Below are positions 6,580-7,337 of a DNA stretch of 7,337 nt, in pieces. Every line of letters begins with the position of its first letter. Within the stretch, counting starts at the first letter, position 1. The position numbers and the translations under genes were made by a program. Origin of the DNA: an uncultured Lachnoclostridium sp. (GTDB lineage: Bacteria > Bacillota > Clostridia > Lachnospirales > Lachnospiraceae). The notes beneath the pieces were generated by a model. The model saw nothing but the letters and a program-made list of their open reading frames with translations, was not told the origin of the DNA and did not search any database. The stretch lies in the NCBI GenBank assembly GCA_958425285.1, contig CATZVV010000087.1, positions 1 to 7,337 of the forward strand. Reading direction: 5' to 3'.

Positions 6580-6698
6580 TATGAAGCAGAATTCCTGGGG
6601 GTTTTTCCACATTCATTCCAATATATGGCAATTATTTCTTATTGGGCTGGAATATCAATCCTTCCAACCGCCAGGAAGTAAACATCCACCTTCACATA
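6580..6698. repeat. Long imperfect inverted repeat in the spacer between convergent genes
   Basis: Nested pairs run through this non-coding stretch: TATGAAG (6580-6586) with CTTCA (6690-6694) plus a bulged TA; TTCCTGG (6592-6598) with CCAGGAA (6671-6677); then a G/G mismatch and GGTT (6600-6603) with AACC (6666-6669); ATTCCA (6615-6620) with TGGAAT (6648-6653); and CAAT (6629-6632) with ATTG (6641-6644) at the tip. The middle stem pairs 11 of 12 positions. It lies after the DUF4317 terminator and in the 3' region of the flavodoxin gene, so it would be transcribed mainly from the minus strand. It could be a 3'-end structure, a small RNA or a remnant of a small palindromic element. No flanking target duplication is visible. 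The remainder of 6481-6740 shows nothing else. Confidence 0.5.
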
Positions 6699-6740
6699 AA
6701 ATAACCGCTTGATTTGCCATTGTTGTGAGTTGCATAGATT

Positions 6741-7277
6741 TTATTTTCCGTTTATGATATTAGATACAAGCGGTTTGATATATTCCCTCGATGAAAGATC
6801 ATAGGAACTGCCGAGCGCCTGTTCCATTGCTTTTTCATATTCACTTTTATCTTTTTTGCGCTTCACCATAGCCGCAAATGCCTTCATCATCAGCTTGTCA
6901 CCCAATGGCATTTTTTCATACCGCAAGCCGCCCTGCATATAAAAATGAGGGATATGGATTAGTTCCTCTGAAGTAAAGTTATTTTTCCAAACTTCCTCTA
7001 TCATATCAGCTACCGTATTCGGTGTAGCACCGGTAGCAAAAACAATCATTCTATGAGCATTGCTTTCCTTGAAAAGATCTTTTGCTTTTTTTAGTCCGTC
7101 CACAAATCCAGCATGAAACCGCCCGCCGAAAATAATCATATCGTATTCTGACATTGTTTTGGCAGATACCTCTTTTAAGTCCATAACCTCACAATCCACT
7201 TCCTCCGCAATCCACTGAGCATATTGTTTTGTAAAACCTGTGACGCTTTTATAAGTAACCAAAATTTGTTTATTCAT
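6741..7277 (-). CDS. Flavodoxin-domain protein (Flavodoxin_5/HemG-like)
   Basis: The 178-residue product begins with strand ILVTYK and the FMN phosphate loop SVTGFT (11-16), as in flavodoxins (T/S-x-T-G-x-T). A second strand MIIFGG (47-52 region, about 37-42 of the domain order) leads to RFHAG, expected near the flavin ring, and a third strand MIVFATGATP (67-76) is next. It is therefore an FMN-binding electron carrier or flavin-dependent oxidoreductase of the cytoplasm. The family includes HemG-type protoporphyrinogen oxidase and many uncharacterised clostridial proteins; no heme gene is nearby, so I do not assign that function. The lysine-rich stretch at 130-139 and the C-terminal YIKPLVSNI are typical of the uncharacterised group as I recall it. 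AGGAGG at 7292-7287 is 9 bp before the ATG. Convergent with DUF4317. The listed strand positions are approximate. Confidence 0.85.
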   Translation of the reverse strand: MNKQILVTYKSVTGFTKQYAQWIAEEVDCEVMDLKEVSAKTMSEYDMIIFGGRFHAGFVDGLKKAKDLFKESNAHRMIVFATGATPNTVADMIEEVWKNNFTSEELIHIPHFYMQGGLRYEKMPLGDKLMMKAFAAMVKRKKDKSEYEKAMEQALGSSYDLSSREYIKPLVSNIINGK

Positions 7278-7296
7278 TTTCCTTATCCTCCTATCT

Positions 7297-7320
7297 CAAA
7301 ATTTGAAATTTGTCAATATA
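7297..7320 (-). promoter_or_regulatory. Candidate promoter/operator of the flavodoxin-like gene
   Basis: On the minus strand TATATT (7320-7315) could be a -10 whose -35 would fall just outside the window. It is followed by CAAATTTCAAATTTTG (7312-7297), an imperfect 16-bp palindrome (CAAAnTTnnAAnTTTG) that would sit at the transcription start. A perfect TTGACA (7316-7311) is also present, but at 17 bp downstream there is only TAGGAG, inside the ribosome site, so it is an unlikely -35. Confidence 0.3.
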
Positions 7321-7337
7321 TCTCCCCATATATTTTT

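Noticed and set aside
6581..6712. Small plus-strand frame of 43 codons starting MKQNSWGFF inside the structured spacer
   Set aside because: It starts about ten bases after the terminator stem, has no ribosome site, overlaps the inverted repeat and resembles no family I know.
6655..6720. Small minus-strand frame of 21 codons starting MANQAVIL downstream of the flavodoxin gene
   Set aside because: No Shine-Dalgarno site before the ATG and too short to judge; more likely a chance frame in the 3' region.

Overview
The window looks like an AT-rich, low-GC Gram-positive genome, most likely an anaerobic clostridial gut-type bacterium of or near the Lachnospiraceae. The evidence is a DUF4317 protein (a family I know from Clostridia), a secreted SGNH esterase with a lysine-rich Ig-like domain and a P-T linker, a ferredoxin-like protein of a type common in anaerobes, strong GGAGG-type ribosome sites, and sigma-A promoters of the TTGACA/TATACT kind. 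The assignment is inferred from gene families only; there is no rRNA or other phylogenetic marker here.

Layout. Positions 1-4452 hold four genes, all on the minus strand. Read in the direction of transcription they are a small protein with a Nudix-like fold whose catalytic glutamates are lost (4452-4057), cysteine synthase cysK (3958-3023) behind its own strong promoter and a repeat-rich candidate operator, an AI-2E-family membrane transporter (2913-1777) with a plausible promoter of its own, and a large secreted SGNH/GDSL hydrolase that starts at 1716 and runs off the left edge. From 4453 to 4650 lies a divergent intergenic region with a 15-bp palindrome. To its right, on the plus strand, are an atypical two-cluster ferredoxin protein (4651-5238) and a DUF4317 protein (5332-6480) that ends at a strong intrinsic terminator (6530-6573). 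Between that terminator and 6740 is a non-coding stretch that can fold as a long imperfect hairpin. The window ends with a flavodoxin-like protein on the minus strand (7277-6741), with its upstream region cut by the right edge.

How the genes fit together. The cysteine synthase, the iron-sulfur protein and the flavodoxin-like protein fit a loose theme of sulfur and electron-transfer metabolism in an anaerobe, but the spacing and the separate promoters argue against one operon. The transporter and the SGNH hydrolase may share a transcript, since only 60 bp separate them and no terminator or convincing promoter is visible there. I see no phage, insertion sequence, CRISPR, defence or toxin-antitoxin locus. 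The window is mostly ordinary chromosome. The points most worth a second look are the degenerate Nudix protein, the ferredoxin with one cluster cysteine missing and a short linker, the cysK operator region, and the structured spacer at 6580-6698.
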